A stretch of DNA of 56,203 bases from Dehalococcoidia bacterium (GTDB taxonomy: Bacteria; Chloroflexota; Dehalococcoidia; Tepidiformales; Tepidiformaceae). The notes below the pieces were generated by a model that ran no database searches, was not told where the DNA came from, and was given only the letters and a program-made list of their open reading frames with translations. The stretch is taken from the NCBI GenBank assembly GCA_020432045.1, contig JAGQHB010000091.1, forward strand, positions 1 through 56,203. The letters run 5' to 3'. Shown here one piece after another: positions 1 to 9,093 of this stretch (the first letter of the stretch is position 1; each line of letters begins with the position of its first letter). Both the position numbers and the translations under genes were made by a program.

Positions 1-122
1 GCTCCAGCACCCTTCCCAGCCCGGCGGACATGCCTCAAGAGCGCGAACCACCCCTCATCATGCCCTCTTGAGGACCCGAGAGAACCACCCGGCCCGATCT
101 CAACGCCTACTTCAACACCCTG
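1..122. other. Non-coding left edge with inverted repeat
   Basis: No convincing gene is visible downstream of glcF. A perfect 9-bp inverted repeat (CCTCAAGAG at 33-41, CTCTTGAGG at 65-73) could be the stem of a transcript end, but no T-run follows on either strand. A short open stretch on the plus strand ends at a TGA at 69-71. It could be the tail of a gene to the left, but 22 codons are too few to judge. Confidence 0.3.
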
Positions 123-1424
123 CTAGTGCGTCGCCGGCGGCAGGGCCTCGTCCAGCAGTTCCGCGAGGTGCATCACCCGCGCCTTCACGCCCGCCTCCCG
201 CACCGCCGCTTCGTACTGCATCTGACATCCAGGATTCGATGTAACGACATAATCCGGGTCTGCATCGCGAAAGGCGATTGCTTTCTTCGTTCGCAGGTCG
301 GCCGACATCCCTGGCTGCACCAGGCTGTAGATTCCCGCGGCCCCGCAACAGAGGTCACTGCCGGGCGTCTCGACGCACGCCAGGCCAGACACCGATGCGA
401 GTGCATCGCGAGGCTGCTGCCGGATGCGCTGCGCATGTGCGAGGTGGCACGCATCCTGGTACGTAGCTCGGCCGCCCATCTGCAATCCAGCAATTCCACC
501 GCAGTCGCTCAGCACTTCCGAAAAGTCCTTCACACGCGCCGAAAATGCAGCCGCCCGTTCGGCCCAGGCGGCATCGCCTGCAAGGAGTTCGCCGTACTCC
601 TTCATCGCTGCCCCACAGCCTGCCGAGTTCACAACCACAGTCGCCTCCGGGTCTGTCTCGAACGCAGCAATAGTCGCGCGTGCCCGTTCCCTCGCGAACG
701 CAAGGTCGCCATCATGCGCGTGGAGCGCCCCGCAACACCCCTGGCCGCGTGGGTAGCTTACTTCTGCGCCGGCCGCCTCCAGCACGCGTACCGTCGCCCT
801 GTGCACGTTTCCGAAGAGCTCGTTCATCACGCATCCGGCGAACATGGCGACGGCAGGGTCGCGCCCAATCGCGGTAGCCGGGAGCGTTTCCCCGTCGAAC
901 CGGGCGCCGGGCCGCGACGGTAGTTGCCGTAGCGGCGCCACAAGCTGTCCCATTCTCCCCGGAAGCCGTATGCGTTCGACCACTGACCGCACCCGGGAGG
1001 TTGCCAGCCACCGGGCCGGCAGGCACGCAACACGCAGCACTCGCGGCCTCGCAACGACGTTCCGGAGCACGAATCGCCGCATCCTGCGCGTAATTCGACC
1101 AGTCACGGGGGCCGCGGCAGTTTGCGCTCGCACATGCTCGATAATTCGGCCATAGGCCACCCCACTCGGGCAGACGGCTTCACACGCGCGGCACTGCAGA
1201 CAAAGGTCCCAGTGGTTTTCCACGGCCGCAGTCAGCTCAATCCGTCCTTCGTCCACGCCTCGCGCCAGGTAGATGCGCCCACGCGGTGATTCCATTTCAA
1301 GCCCGGTTACGACGTACGTCGGGCAGGAAGTCAGGCAGAGCCCGCAGTGCACGCACCTCGAGAGATCTGCTCCCGCCGGCGCGTCCTCGGGTAGAGGCCA
1401 ACGGTGTTCGTGGTCAGATTCCAC
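123..1424 (-). CDS. glcF: Glycolate oxidase iron-sulfur subunit GlcF
   Basis: Electron-transfer subunit of glycolate oxidase, which oxidises glycolate to glyoxylate with GlcD and GlcE and passes electrons to the respiratory chain. Two N-terminal 4Fe-4S ferredoxin motifs are visible ([12 protein letters not shown] and [12 protein letters not shown]), followed by two cysteine-rich CCG-type domains (GCCGALH and DLCCGAAG) typical of GlcF and heterodisulfide-reductase-like proteins. I chose the GTG at 1424 because a GGGAGG Shine-Dalgarno lies 7 nt upstream and it overlaps the glcE stop by only 11 bases. An ATG at 1463 in the same frame would lengthen the overlap to 50 bases. It is the last gene of a fur-glcD-glcE-glcF operon. 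Confidence 0.9.
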   Translation of the reverse strand: MESDHEHRWPLPEDAPAGADLSRCVHCGLCLTSCPTYVVTGLEMESPRGRIYLARGVDEGRIELTAAVENHWDLCLQCRACEAVCPSGVAYGRIIEHVRAQTAAAPVTGRITRRMRRFVLRNVVARPRVLRVACLPARWLATSRVRSVVERIRLPGRMGQLVAPLRQLPSRPGARFDGETLPATAIGRDPAVAMFAGCVMNELFGNVHRATVRVLEAAGAEVSYPRGQGCCGALHAHDGDLAFARERARATIAAFETDPEATVVVNSAGCGAAMKEYGELLAGDAAWAERAAAFSARVKDFSEVLSDCGGIAGLQMGGRATYQDACHLAHAQRIRQQPRDALASVSGLACVETPGSDLCCGAAGIYSLVQPGMSADLRTKKAIAFRDADPDYVVTSNPGCQMQYEAAVREAGVKARVMHLAELLDEALPPATH

Positions 1425-2580
1425 CGGCGAACCTCCCGCGGTTGAGACGTCCATCCGGGTCATACGCGGCCTTCGTTCGCCGCATCAACTCCACCGGGCT
1501 CCCCGTTGGCCCCCATGCATCCAGCCAATCGCGCCATTCCACCGGCATCCGCTGCACGACGACGCTCCCGCCACGCATCCTGGCTCGTTCGCGCAGGCCC
1601 CTTGCCGCCGTCTCGAACTGAATGGGATCAGGGAGCAAACCACCACGCCAGACGGCCCTAACGATGCCCGCCAGGGGCCTTATCACAAGCACTGCTGGCC
1701 GCATCCGCTGGAGTACGGCAGCCACGTCGCTGACGCCCGATGCAGTCGTTGCTACATGGACGGTCAGCACGTCGCCTTCTCGTTGGCCAGCGTCGCGGGA
1801 GAGCTCATACTCAGCCGTTGCCGGCCCGGCGGCCGCCGGTGCTCCCAGGGTCGTCTGCGCAAGCGTGTCACCGCCTGCCGGGATTCGCACCGAGAGGCGC
1901 AGCCCGCCTGCGTCCGCCACGATTTCGGCAAACTCGGGACGCAGATCGCGCATGTACAACGCGGTTGTGAGTGCCACGCCTTCCTCCACGCTCTCGAGAG
2001 GACGCGCGAAGTCGACGCACTCGCTCGTCGGGAACACCCGCAACGCTACTTGCGTGATGATGCCCAGCGTTCCGAGTGACCCGCACCAAAGGCGCATCAG
2101 GTCATAGCCCGTCACGTTTTTCACGACCCGTCCGCCGGCCTTCACCTCGACCCCGTCTGCGCGAAGGACGGTCATCCCAAGCACCATGTCCCGCGGCAGG
2201 CCGTATCGTGCCCGGAGTGGGCCGGAAAGACCCGTGGCAAGCGCGCCCCCGATCGTCGCTGCATCTGCCCGCGGCGGATCAATGGGTAGCCTTTGCCGCC
2301 GTGGGGCAAGCACTGCCTGGATCGCTCCGATCGTCGCCGTCGCCGGCACGACCACCGTCAGGTCGTCTTCCTGGTGTTCGATCTCACCCGTCACCGCGTC
2401 ACCGAGATACACGGGTGCAAACGGCCCCTCCGGGTGGTTGCCGAGTTCCAGTGCAGTCCCGGCACCGACAGGCGTCAGCGTCGTCCCGTCTCGCACTGCG
2501 ATGAGCCGGTGCAATTCGTCCATCGACCGGGGCCGGTGAAGCGCCACCGGCTCCGCACCCCACGGGCTCGCCTCAGACAT
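1414..2580 (-). CDS. glcE: Glycolate oxidase subunit GlcE, FAD-binding
   Basis: About 388 residues, an FAD-binding type-4 (PCMH) protein resembling the N-terminal half of GlcD. It shows the FAD-site region ([13 protein letters not shown]) and the [18 protein letters not shown] segment typical of GlcE. It lacks Fe-S cysteine motifs and acts with GlcD and GlcF. The frame stays open further upstream, but that part lies inside glcD. The ATG at 2580 overlaps the glcD stop (ATGTCTGA), so the two are probably translationally coupled. Confidence 0.9.
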   Translation of the reverse strand: MSEASPWGAEPVALHRPRSMDELHRLIAVRDGTTLTPVGAGTALELGNHPEGPFAPVYLGDAVTGEIEHQEDDLTVVVPATATIGAIQAVLAPRRQRLPIDPPRADAATIGGALATGLSGPLRARYGLPRDMVLGMTVLRADGVEVKAGGRVVKNVTGYDLMRLWCGSLGTLGIITQVALRVFPTSECVDFARPLESVEEGVALTTALYMRDLRPEFAEIVADAGGLRLSVRIPAGGDTLAQTTLGAPAAAGPATAEYELSRDAGQREGDVLTVHVATTASGVSDVAAVLQRMRPAVLVIRPLAGIVRAVWRGGLLPDPIQFETAARGLRERARMRGGSVVVQRMPVEWRDWLDAWGPTGSPVELMRRTKAAYDPDGRLNRGRFAGGI

Positions 2581-4021
2581 ACGCGTCGGGTCCAGCGTTC
2601 CGAAGCGCAGCCGCACTGTGTCCCATTTCGCCGCAGCCGGTCCCTTCCGGCAGGATCTTGCACGGGTTGAACAGTCCCTCGTTCCCGAATACAGCCCGGA
2701 TGCGCGCCATGTTGTCCATGTCATCCTCTGAGAACAGCCATGGCATGAACCGCTGCTTCTCGAACCCCACGCCATGCTCTCCGCTCAACGACCCTCCGGC
2801 CTCGACGCAGATCTGCATGATCGCTGCCGCAGCATCGAGTACCCGTTCCGTTGACCCCGCTACGCGTTCATCGAACAGGATGAGCGGGTGCAGGTTCCCG
2901 TCGCCTGCGTGGAAGACGTTCGCCACCGGAAACCCGCTGCTCCGGCTGACCTCGCCGACTCGGCCGATCACGTCCACCAGCTTCGAGCGCGGGACAACAC
3001 CGTCCACGATGTAGTAGTTCGGAGCGATGTGTCCAAGCGAACCGATCGCCTCCTTCCGCCCGCGCCAAAGTGTCGCCCGTTCCGCCGCATCGCGCGCCAG
3101 CCGCACATCCACCGCGCCATTCTCGAGACATGCCGCGCGCACTGCCGTCACCTGCCCGGAAACCACCTCGGGCAGTCCATCGAGTTCGACGAGCAACACC
3201 GCCCCGGCATCCGGGGGGTAACCCGCCTTCAGGCTCTCTTCCACCGCCTGGATAGTCAGCCGATCCATGATCTCCATCGCAGCCGGCACCATTCCGGCGG
3301 CGATGGTCGCGGAAACCGTGGCACTCGCCTGCTCCACAGTCGCAAACGAAGCGAGCAGCGTCGCCACCTCGGCCGGTACTGGCAGAAGGCGCACGATCAC
3401 TTTCGTAACGATCCCGAGCGTGCCCTCAGAACCGACAAATGCGCCCCTCAGGTCGTATCCCGCTGTCTCTGCAACTCGGCCGCCGAGCCATTCGATTTCG
3501 CCCTCCGCCGTTACGATTTCGATACCGAGGACATGGTTTGTGGTCACCCCGAGCGCGAGGCAGTGTGGGCCACCGGCGTTCTCAGCGACATTGCCACCGA
3601 TTGTGCAGGCGCGCTGGCTGCTGGGGTCGGGCGCATAAAATAGCCCGTGGACGGCAGCTGCCTCCGAAAGCTGAATGTTGGGCAGCCCTGGCTCCACCAC
3701 GGCTATTCGGTCCACCGGGTCGATCTCCAGGATCTTTCGCATCCGTGCCGTGCCCACCACGATGCCCCGTTTTACGGCCACAGCCCCGCCGCTCAACCCT
3801 GTCCCCGCGCCGCGCGGCGTGATTGCGATGCTGAGCTCCCGCGAGATGCGGACCACCGCGGCGATCTGCTCGGCCGTATCCGGCAACACGACTGCATACG
3901 GCGTCTGCTTCTCGATTGTGCCGTCGAACTCGTAGGTTGCCAGGTCTTCGCGCCGCCAGATGACCCAGTCGGGTCCTACCGCTGCTTCCAACCGCCGGAT
4001 CAGCTCGCGTCGCGTCGTCAT
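2573..4021 (-). CDS. glcD: Glycolate oxidase catalytic subunit GlcD
   Basis: FAD-linked oxidase of the GlcD/D-lactate dehydrogenase family, the catalytic subunit for glycolate (or a similar 2-hydroxy acid). The FAD-binding loop [11 protein letters not shown] sits near residues 70-80, and the C-terminal FAD-oxidase domain carries [11 protein letters not shown] and SGEHGVG, where the histidines are part of the active site. Length (482 aa) is normal. The ATG at 4021 overlaps the fur stop in an ATGA, which favours it over an ATG seven codons upstream. The exact 2-hydroxy acid cannot be settled from sequence, but the D-E-F trio supports glycolate. Confidence 0.9.
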   Translation of the reverse strand: MTTRRELIRRLEAAVGPDWVIWRREDLATYEFDGTIEKQTPYAVVLPDTAEQIAAVVRISRELSIAITPRGAGTGLSGGAVAVKRGIVVGTARMRKILEIDPVDRIAVVEPGLPNIQLSEAAAVHGLFYAPDPSSQRACTIGGNVAENAGGPHCLALGVTTNHVLGIEIVTAEGEIEWLGGRVAETAGYDLRGAFVGSEGTLGIVTKVIVRLLPVPAEVATLLASFATVEQASATVSATIAAGMVPAAMEIMDRLTIQAVEESLKAGYPPDAGAVLLVELDGLPEVVSGQVTAVRAACLENGAVDVRLARDAAERATLWRGRKEAIGSLGHIAPNYYIVDGVVPRSKLVDVIGRVGEVSRSSGFPVANVFHAGDGNLHPLILFDERVAGSTERVLDAAAAIMQICVEAGGSLSGEHGVGFEKQRFMPWLFSEDDMDNMARIRAVFGNEGLFNPCKILPEGTGCGEMGHSAAALRNAGPDAYV

Positions 4022-4452
4022 TCGCCCGGCTCCAGCTGGCATTCCCGGCAGAGCCCAAATATTGCGAAGTGATCCAGGTCCGCCCGGAACCCAAAATCGT
4101 CCACCACTCGCTGCTCAAGCAGCTCGAAATACTCAGAGCTAAGCTCCTGGACCGTGCCGCAACTGGAACAGATCAGGTGGTGATGCGACGTCGTGGGGGC
4201 CCATTCGAACACAGCATCCCCCGCACCCATGTCGGTGATGGTTGCGAGCCGCATCCGTCGCAGTACGTCCAGCGTGCGGTATACCGTGCTCACATCGACA
4301 AACGGAAATTCGCGGCGCACATCCTCCGCTATCTGAGCAGCCGTAACATGACCCTTCGCGTGCCGCAGCGCCCGGACGATCAAAAGCCGTTGGGGCGTCA
4401 GTTTGTGCCCTGCCCGCCGAAGCAGATCGGCCGTCTCGTCTTCACAGCTCAC
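4018..4452 (-). CDS. Fur-family metal or peroxide regulator
   Basis: A 144-residue Fur/PerR/Zur-like repressor: an N-terminal winged helix (KLTPQRLLIVRAL, then the recognition region DVSTVYRTLDVL) and a C-terminal metal-binding dimerisation domain. It has an HHH cluster (residues 90-92) and two CxxC pairs (C95/C98 and C135/C138), the structural zinc site of the family. The GTG at 4452 is chosen because upstream codons are composition-like filler and would collide with the divergent gene starting at 4521. It overlaps glcD by ATGA and leads the glycolate oxidase operon. Whether it senses iron, zinc or peroxide is not resolved. Confidence 0.85.
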   Translation of the reverse strand: MSCEDETADLLRRAGHKLTPQRLLIVRALRHAKGHVTAAQIAEDVRREFPFVDVSTVYRTLDVLRRMRLATITDMGAGDAVFEWAPTTSHHHLICSSCGTVQELSSEYFELLEQRVVDDFGFRADLDHFAIFGLCRECQLEPGE

Positions 4453-4520
4453 GTGATCCAGTCTACAGGTGGGGCTGGCGGGGGTCGCGCCCGTCAACAC
4501 CAGCGCCGTACGCTCCGCGG

Positions 4521-5252
4521 ATGAGTGTTCGCGCTGTTCTCTTTGACCTCGGAGACACCGTCGTCCGGCTCGATCCGTTCCCATCAGATGTTGCTGGCGC
4601 CTTCGAAGTCGAACTCAGCGCGTATTTCGGTCCTCGATGTCACGCCATCGCGGTCAACGTTGCTGCACGCATCGCCGAAGATGTAAGAGAAGCGCACCGC
4701 ACGGTACGCCGTGACGAAGTCGACATCCCTGCCATTGTTCGTGCTGTGCTCACGGAAGCGGGCATCGCCTCGCCGGAAACGCTCGCGAGCGGTGTTGCCG
4801 ACGCCCATGGTCGCGCCGATGTCGGGCGCATTCTTGATGTGCCCGGCCGGGCACAATTTCTCGATGGCCTCTGCGGCCGCGGCTACCGTCTCGCAATCGT
4901 CTCCAACACGACAACGCGCTCCGAACTGCTCGTGGGGATGCTCGAACGTTTTGGACTGCTGCCGTACTTCGATGCACTGGTTTTTTCGTCCCAGGTCGGC
5001 GTCCGCAAGCCTCATGCCGCTATCTACGAGGCAGCCCTTCGTGAACTCGCGATCGAGCCCACTGACGCGCTCTTCGTAGGGGATCGCCTGCGGGAGGATG
5101 TCCTCGGGCCTCGGCAGCTTGGGATGCGTGCCGTCCTCACGCATGAATTCGTCCAGGATGCGCATTCCGGAGAACCAGACGCCATTATTTCCAGGCTCGT
5201 CGACCTCGAAGGCGTTCTGGAGCACCTTAACGCTCACAGGTCCAGTGCCTGA
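4521..5252 (+). CDS. HAD-superfamily hydrolase
   Basis: A 243-residue haloacid-dehalogenase-type phosphatase. Motif I is DLGDTVVRLD near the N terminus (first Asp the likely nucleophile), motif II is the SNTT segment, and motif III/IV is RKPHAAIYEAAL plus FVGDRLREDVLG. A helical cap lies between motifs I and II. Substrate unknown; phosphoglycolate would fit the neighbourhood but nothing in the sequence proves it. Divergent from the fur-glc operon across about 68 bp, and its 3' end overlaps the convergent gene by 26 bp. Confidence 0.85.
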   Translation: MSVRAVLFDLGDTVVRLDPFPSDVAGAFEVELSAYFGPRCHAIAVNVAARIAEDVREAHRTVRRDEVDIPAIVRAVLTEAGIASPETLASGVADAHGRADVGRILDVPGRAQFLDGLCGRGYRLAIVSNTTTRSELLVGMLERFGLLPYFDALVFSSQVGVRKPHAAIYEAALRELAIEPTDALFVGDRLREDVLGPRQLGMRAVLTHEFVQDAHSGEPDAIISRLVDLEGVLEHLNAHRSSA

Positions 5253-5595
5253 CGAGGTCGTTCGTGTCGGCCCCGCAGGCAAGCTCATACGACCCGATCA
5301 TCGTTGTCGCCATCACGGCCAGGATCGTTATCCCGAACACCAGCGCCCCGGCCATCGCGCCCCGGCGGCTCAGACCGCCGAGCACCGTGCCAGTCACGAT
5401 GGCGAGCAAGAATGCGATCCCGTGGATCACCAGGTACATCGCGTCTCGTTCGTCGGTGCTGAACCCGGAGTCCGGCATCGAACGATCCAACGCTGCGACT
5501 CGCAGCAACGCGAGATATCCGCCCACGATGCAAATGAGCGCCACCCCCGTTGCCAACATCAAGATCGGATGCAGGCGAGAGTGGCGCTCATTCAT
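5227..5595 (-). CDS. Small three-helix membrane protein
   Basis: A 122-residue protein with three hydrophobic segments (around residues 11-31, 52-72 and 80-102) and short polar loops. I recognise no family. Its C-terminal codons overlap the end of the convergent HAD gene, so that tail is constrained by another frame. Confidence 0.55.
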   Translation of the reverse strand: MNERHSRLHPILMLATGVALICIVGGYLALLRVAALDRSMPDSGFSTDERDAMYLVIHGIAFLLAIVTGTVLGGLSRRGAMAGALVFGITILAVMATTMIGSYELACGADTNDLVRHWTCER

Positions 5596-5629
5596 GCGCC
5601 AATTACTGTAGCGCGGCTGACGTTCTGGT

Positions 5630-6268
5630 TCAGGCGGTCGCCTTTTCCAGCAGCGCGGTCACCTCATCGACTGTCGCCACACGCCATCCGGCCCACACTG
5701 GACCCTTCTGCCACGCCATGTACTTCTCGCGCGCGGCAGCACGTGCGGCTGCGATCTCATCTTCGCTCGGCTCGTGGCCCAGCTGCTTCGCGATCCCTTC
5801 CGGTGACGTATCACCCATGACCTCGCGAGTCTGGTGCAGCTGTTCGTTGGCCAGCGCAGGCCGCTCGATGAAGTGCGCAAGCTCCCGGTGCTGACTGTCG
5901 AAGAACACCATGACGGGAATCGACTCGAACTCGCCGTTCTTGAGATACGGCTGGATCATGTCCTTGTTCTGGTCACGTTCAAAGAATCGGAACTCGATTC
6001 CCATCGTTTCCGCCATCTTCTGGGCGATACCGGTTCCCCTGTACACGTCCGGGCACCAGTCTTCGCCGATCACGACGACGTGATGGGGACCGTTTGGCTT
6101 TGCCGCAAGTGCCTTCAGGCGCTTCGCCTGGTCCGCGGTGATTTCGAGGTTCTTGTAGTTGTCTTCGAACAGTTCGCGATTGCGGATGCCACTGTCGATG
6201 TACTCCTGCCACGTCTTCCCCTTGGAGAATCGTTCGAGCGTGACGGGGTTGCTTGCTGCCTGGGTCAT
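5630..6268 (-). CDS. Thioredoxin-fold protein with WCPDV in place of WCxxC
   Basis: A 212-residue thioredoxin-like protein. The motif EDWCPDVYRG (W71-C72-P73-D74-V75) sits after a beta strand (HHVVVIG), and a cis-proline-like SIPVMVFFD segment follows, as in thioredoxin folds. Only one of the two redox cysteines is present, so it cannot be a conventional dithiol oxidoreductase; monothiol or binding roles are possible. The ATG at 6268 has an AGGAG 8 nt upstream. The C-terminal third is helical and of unknown role. Confidence 0.7.
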   Translation of the reverse strand: MTQAASNPVTLERFSKGKTWQEYIDSGIRNRELFEDNYKNLEITADQAKRLKALAAKPNGPHHVVVIGEDWCPDVYRGTGIAQKMAETMGIEFRFFERDQNKDMIQPYLKNGEFESIPVMVFFDSQHRELAHFIERPALANEQLHQTREVMGDTSPEGIAKQLGHEPSEDEIAAARAAAREKYMAWQKGPVWAGWRVATVDEVTALLEKATA

Positions 6269-6326
6269 AGGTTCTGCTCCTGGACGCGATGGTTTCATTC
6301 CAGCCTACAGGGCGCAGACAGGGGCC

Positions 6327-7778
6327 TCAAGATACCCCCGGGGGGTTCCCGCCCGCCCCAGCTGCAACGCGCCGCTTCGCCTCGTTCCATAGCCCAAGCA
6401 CTTCATCCACGCTCGCGGCAACCAGATCGACTTCTCGCTCCTTGGCCAACTGCTCGACAATACCGAATCGAGCCCGGAAGCGACCGTTGGCGCCTCGAAG
6501 CGCCTGCTCCGCGTCAATTCCCATGCGCTGTCCGATCCCCGCGAGGACCATGGCCACGTCACCGAACTCGGATTCGCGTTCGGAAGCATTGCCGGCCAGC
6601 GCAAGCTCCTCCACCTCCTCCGCAAGCTTCGCAAGCGGGATGCGGATGTCCGGCCATTCGAATCCCGCGCGGCGTGCCCGCCCCTGGAGCGTTTGCGATG
6701 CAGCCAGCGCCGGCATACTGGGCGGGACGCCGTCCAGCACGGAGTCTCGCGCCTTCTCTGCTTTCTTGATCTGCTCCCAGTTGGCGAACACTTCCTCAGC
6801 CGTGTTCCCCGGTGCTCCCGCGAAGACATGCGGGTGCCGCCGGACCAGCTTCCGGGCGATACCTTCGCTCACGTCTTCGAAGCTGAACGTCTCGCTCCTC
6901 TCTGCGACACCCGCGTGCATCAACACCTGGAGCAGCAGGTCGCCGAGTTCCTCCCGGAGCGCATCCGGGTCGCCTGAATCAATCGCTTCGAGCACCTCGT
7001 AGCTTTCCTCCACCAGGTGGTGGCGTAACGACTCGTGCGTTTGTTCCCGGTCCCATGGGCATCCATCGGGCGCATGAAGCCGGCGAACGATCGCGAGGAG
7101 TCCATCGAATCTCCGCACGTCAGCTTCCGGTGGCAGTGCAGGCACATAGAGCGTGTCCAGGTACGACCACGCCTCGCGATCGATCTCCGCCAGGGGGGCG
7201 GTAACGATTCGTTCGCTGCTGGTGCCCAGCTCCCGTAGCACCCGTACAGCATGCTCGGCCGGGTACACGTCCAGTAACCGCAGCTTCAACGCCGTGGCTA
7301 CATCGCGGTCGTAGACCTGGGCAAAAAGTGCCGGCCTCTCTGCGTCGAACCGTCCCTCCAGCGCATCGCAGACCTGGATAGTGGCGAGGTCGACCCGCAA
7401 CGCCGTCGCCGCTATGTCGACAAAGCTCACGCCCGGGTGCACGGCGATCCGGAGCCCACGTGCATCCGCCGCCGCGAGCGTGCGCTCCACGCTTGCCTCC
7501 GCGAACAGCGGGTGCCCGGGGACTGCATACACAACGTCGCCAACTGCCCCCGCGTCGGCGACACGTTGCGCGATCGCCTCGTACACGGCCTCGAAGGCAA
7601 CACCCGACTGGTAGAGGTCATCGCAATCCCGCCACCGGCGCCCCGGATCCAGCGCCTCGACGGTCGGGTGCCGGCGCGTCCGCAGGATCACTGACGAGCC
7701 TGAATCCAGCAGTGTCCGGGTTCCGGCCGTGAGGTGGCCGGGGTCGCCGGGGCCAAGCCCAACTACGTGGATCGTCAT
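6327..7778 (-). CDS. mazG: MazG nucleotide pyrophosphohydrolase fused to tetrapyrrole-methylase-like domain
   Basis: A 483-residue two-domain protein like YabN. Residues 1-220 are a tetrapyrrole (SAM-dependent) methylase-like domain starting with VVGLGPGDPGHLT. The C-terminal 250 residues are a double MazG domain with CPWDREQTHESLRHHLVEES, metal-binding ELGDLLLQV and the second ELEEV/EFGDV set. The expected reaction is hydrolysis of (d)NTPs to (d)NMP plus pyrophosphate, a pool-sanitising activity. The fusion is known in several bacterial phyla. It is separated from glycogen genes by about 40 bp and may share their transcript. Confidence 0.9.
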   Translation of the reverse strand: MTIHVVGLGPGDPGHLTAGTRTLLDSGSSVILRTRRHPTVEALDPGRRWRDCDDLYQSGVAFEAVYEAIAQRVADAGAVGDVVYAVPGHPLFAEASVERTLAAADARGLRIAVHPGVSFVDIAATALRVDLATIQVCDALEGRFDAERPALFAQVYDRDVATALKLRLLDVYPAEHAVRVLRELGTSSERIVTAPLAEIDREAWSYLDTLYVPALPPEADVRRFDGLLAIVRRLHAPDGCPWDREQTHESLRHHLVEESYEVLEAIDSGDPDALREELGDLLLQVLMHAGVAERSETFSFEDVSEGIARKLVRRHPHVFAGAPGNTAEEVFANWEQIKKAEKARDSVLDGVPPSMPALAASQTLQGRARRAGFEWPDIRIPLAKLAEEVEELALAGNASERESEFGDVAMVLAGIGQRMGIDAEQALRGANGRFRARFGIVEQLAKEREVDLVAASVDEVLGLWNEAKRRVAAGAGGNPPGVS

Positions 7779-7820
7779 GCTTCGAACCGTACCCGCATCT
7801 CGCCGCCATGCAAGCGCGGG

Positions 7821-9041
7821 TCAGGCGAGGTTCATCAGCGTGCGCTCTATCTCGTGCCGTATCTCGTTGGCAGCGGCCAGCCTCCAGGTCGCCTCCCGGC
7901 GCACCTCCTGTGGGGCTGCACCTCCGTGGATGCTGCGGCCCGCGTGTAGAATCACGTCTTCCTGCATGCGTAGTCCCCGCCGGATCATGGTTACGTCCCA
8001 CCAGGGTCGCTTGCTTGCCCACCAAAACTGGCAGGAATGCAACGCCGGCTGAAGCAGTTCGCTCGCCAGCGCTGCGTCCTTCGCCGAATCACCATCCCGC
8101 GCGTGCCGGCTCGCCATCGCGGTCAACGTCTCGCCGTGCTCAACCAGGTCCCACTGCAGCGAATGCAGCCGGTTCCCCGGGGATTTCCACAGCGGAAACG
8201 GGTCCCCGCTCGCGATGTCGTCGCGCGAGGTGCTCCACGATGAGGCGAAAGGCTCCACGAAGTCGCCCGCGGGGAATGCATCCAGGACCTCGGAAGGCAG
8301 CATCATTCGCACCGTCGGCGATGCTTCGGCCCCCGCGTACGCGGCCGCCAGGAACTCCCGTTCCCAACCACGGATATGGTGTCCGAACGTCTCACCGTCC
8401 ATCCCCGTCACCACGTAGTGGTCCTGGCCATCGTTGCCAACTCGCTCAAGGTCCGCGATCCATGTTGCCGCCGTCACTTCCCGGAACGAGATCCGGTTGC
8501 TGCGCACATCGTCGCGGAAAAGCACGGCGATCTGTGAGCCATTCGACCGTGCCTTGGGCACACGAGTCGTTTGCCATTCACCCGGATTCGCGACACCGCT
8601 CAGCAGGACCCAATCATGCCCGGTAGCACGGATGGCCGGCAAGATGTCCTGCGAGTACGCCAGTTCCGGCGGAAAGAATCCTCGCGGTGCGTAACCTCGG
8701 CCGAAGGCAGCCCGGTTTGAGGCTGCGTTTTCCGCGATCGCCCGGTTGCGGTCCCGCGCTGCTATCAACGGGAAGATCGGGTGGTAGCGGCCGCTTCCAA
8801 GGAACTCTATCTGTCCTCGCGCCTGCAGCGTCTTGAGCCCATCTATGACATCGCCGTACCCGTGCTCCACCAGCATCTCGCTCAATACAGCGTTCATATT
8901 GACCGCCACACGCGCCGTCGGCTGTTCAAGTAGCACCCGCACGACAGGCTGGTACGACTCGACTGCGACCTTGCGGAGGATCTCGTGCGTCTGTCCCGGT
9001 GGTTGGTAGAAGTGAAGGATCTGAACCCACGCTGTGCTCAT
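7821..9041 (-). CDS. Glycoside hydrolase family 57 protein
   Basis: A 406-residue GH57-type (alpha-amylase or 4-alpha-glucanotransferase) catalytic domain. It opens with VQILHFYQPPGQ and continues with the family block QIEFLGSGRYHPIFPLI. The block YVVTGMDGETFGHH carries acidic residues of the kind found at the GH57 active site. It lies 52 bp downstream of glgP on the same strand, so a joint role in storage alpha-glucan turnover is likely. Exact specificity cannot be read from sequence. Confidence 0.85.
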   Translation of the reverse strand: MSTAWVQILHFYQPPGQTHEILRKVAVESYQPVVRVLLEQPTARVAVNMNAVLSEMLVEHGYGDVIDGLKTLQARGQIEFLGSGRYHPIFPLIAARDRNRAIAENAASNRAAFGRGYAPRGFFPPELAYSQDILPAIRATGHDWVLLSGVANPGEWQTTRVPKARSNGSQIAVLFRDDVRSNRISFREVTAATWIADLERVGNDGQDHYVVTGMDGETFGHHIRGWEREFLAAAYAGAEASPTVRMMLPSEVLDAFPAGDFVEPFASSWSTSRDDIASGDPFPLWKSPGNRLHSLQWDLVEHGETLTAMASRHARDGDSAKDAALASELLQPALHSCQFWWASKRPWWDVTMIRRGLRMQEDVILHAGRSIHGGAAPQEVRREATWRLAAANEIRHEIERTLMNLA

Positions 9042-9093
9042 GAGCCGCGTTCCTTTCTCGTACGCAACATCGGCATCTCCGTCTGCCTGCCCT

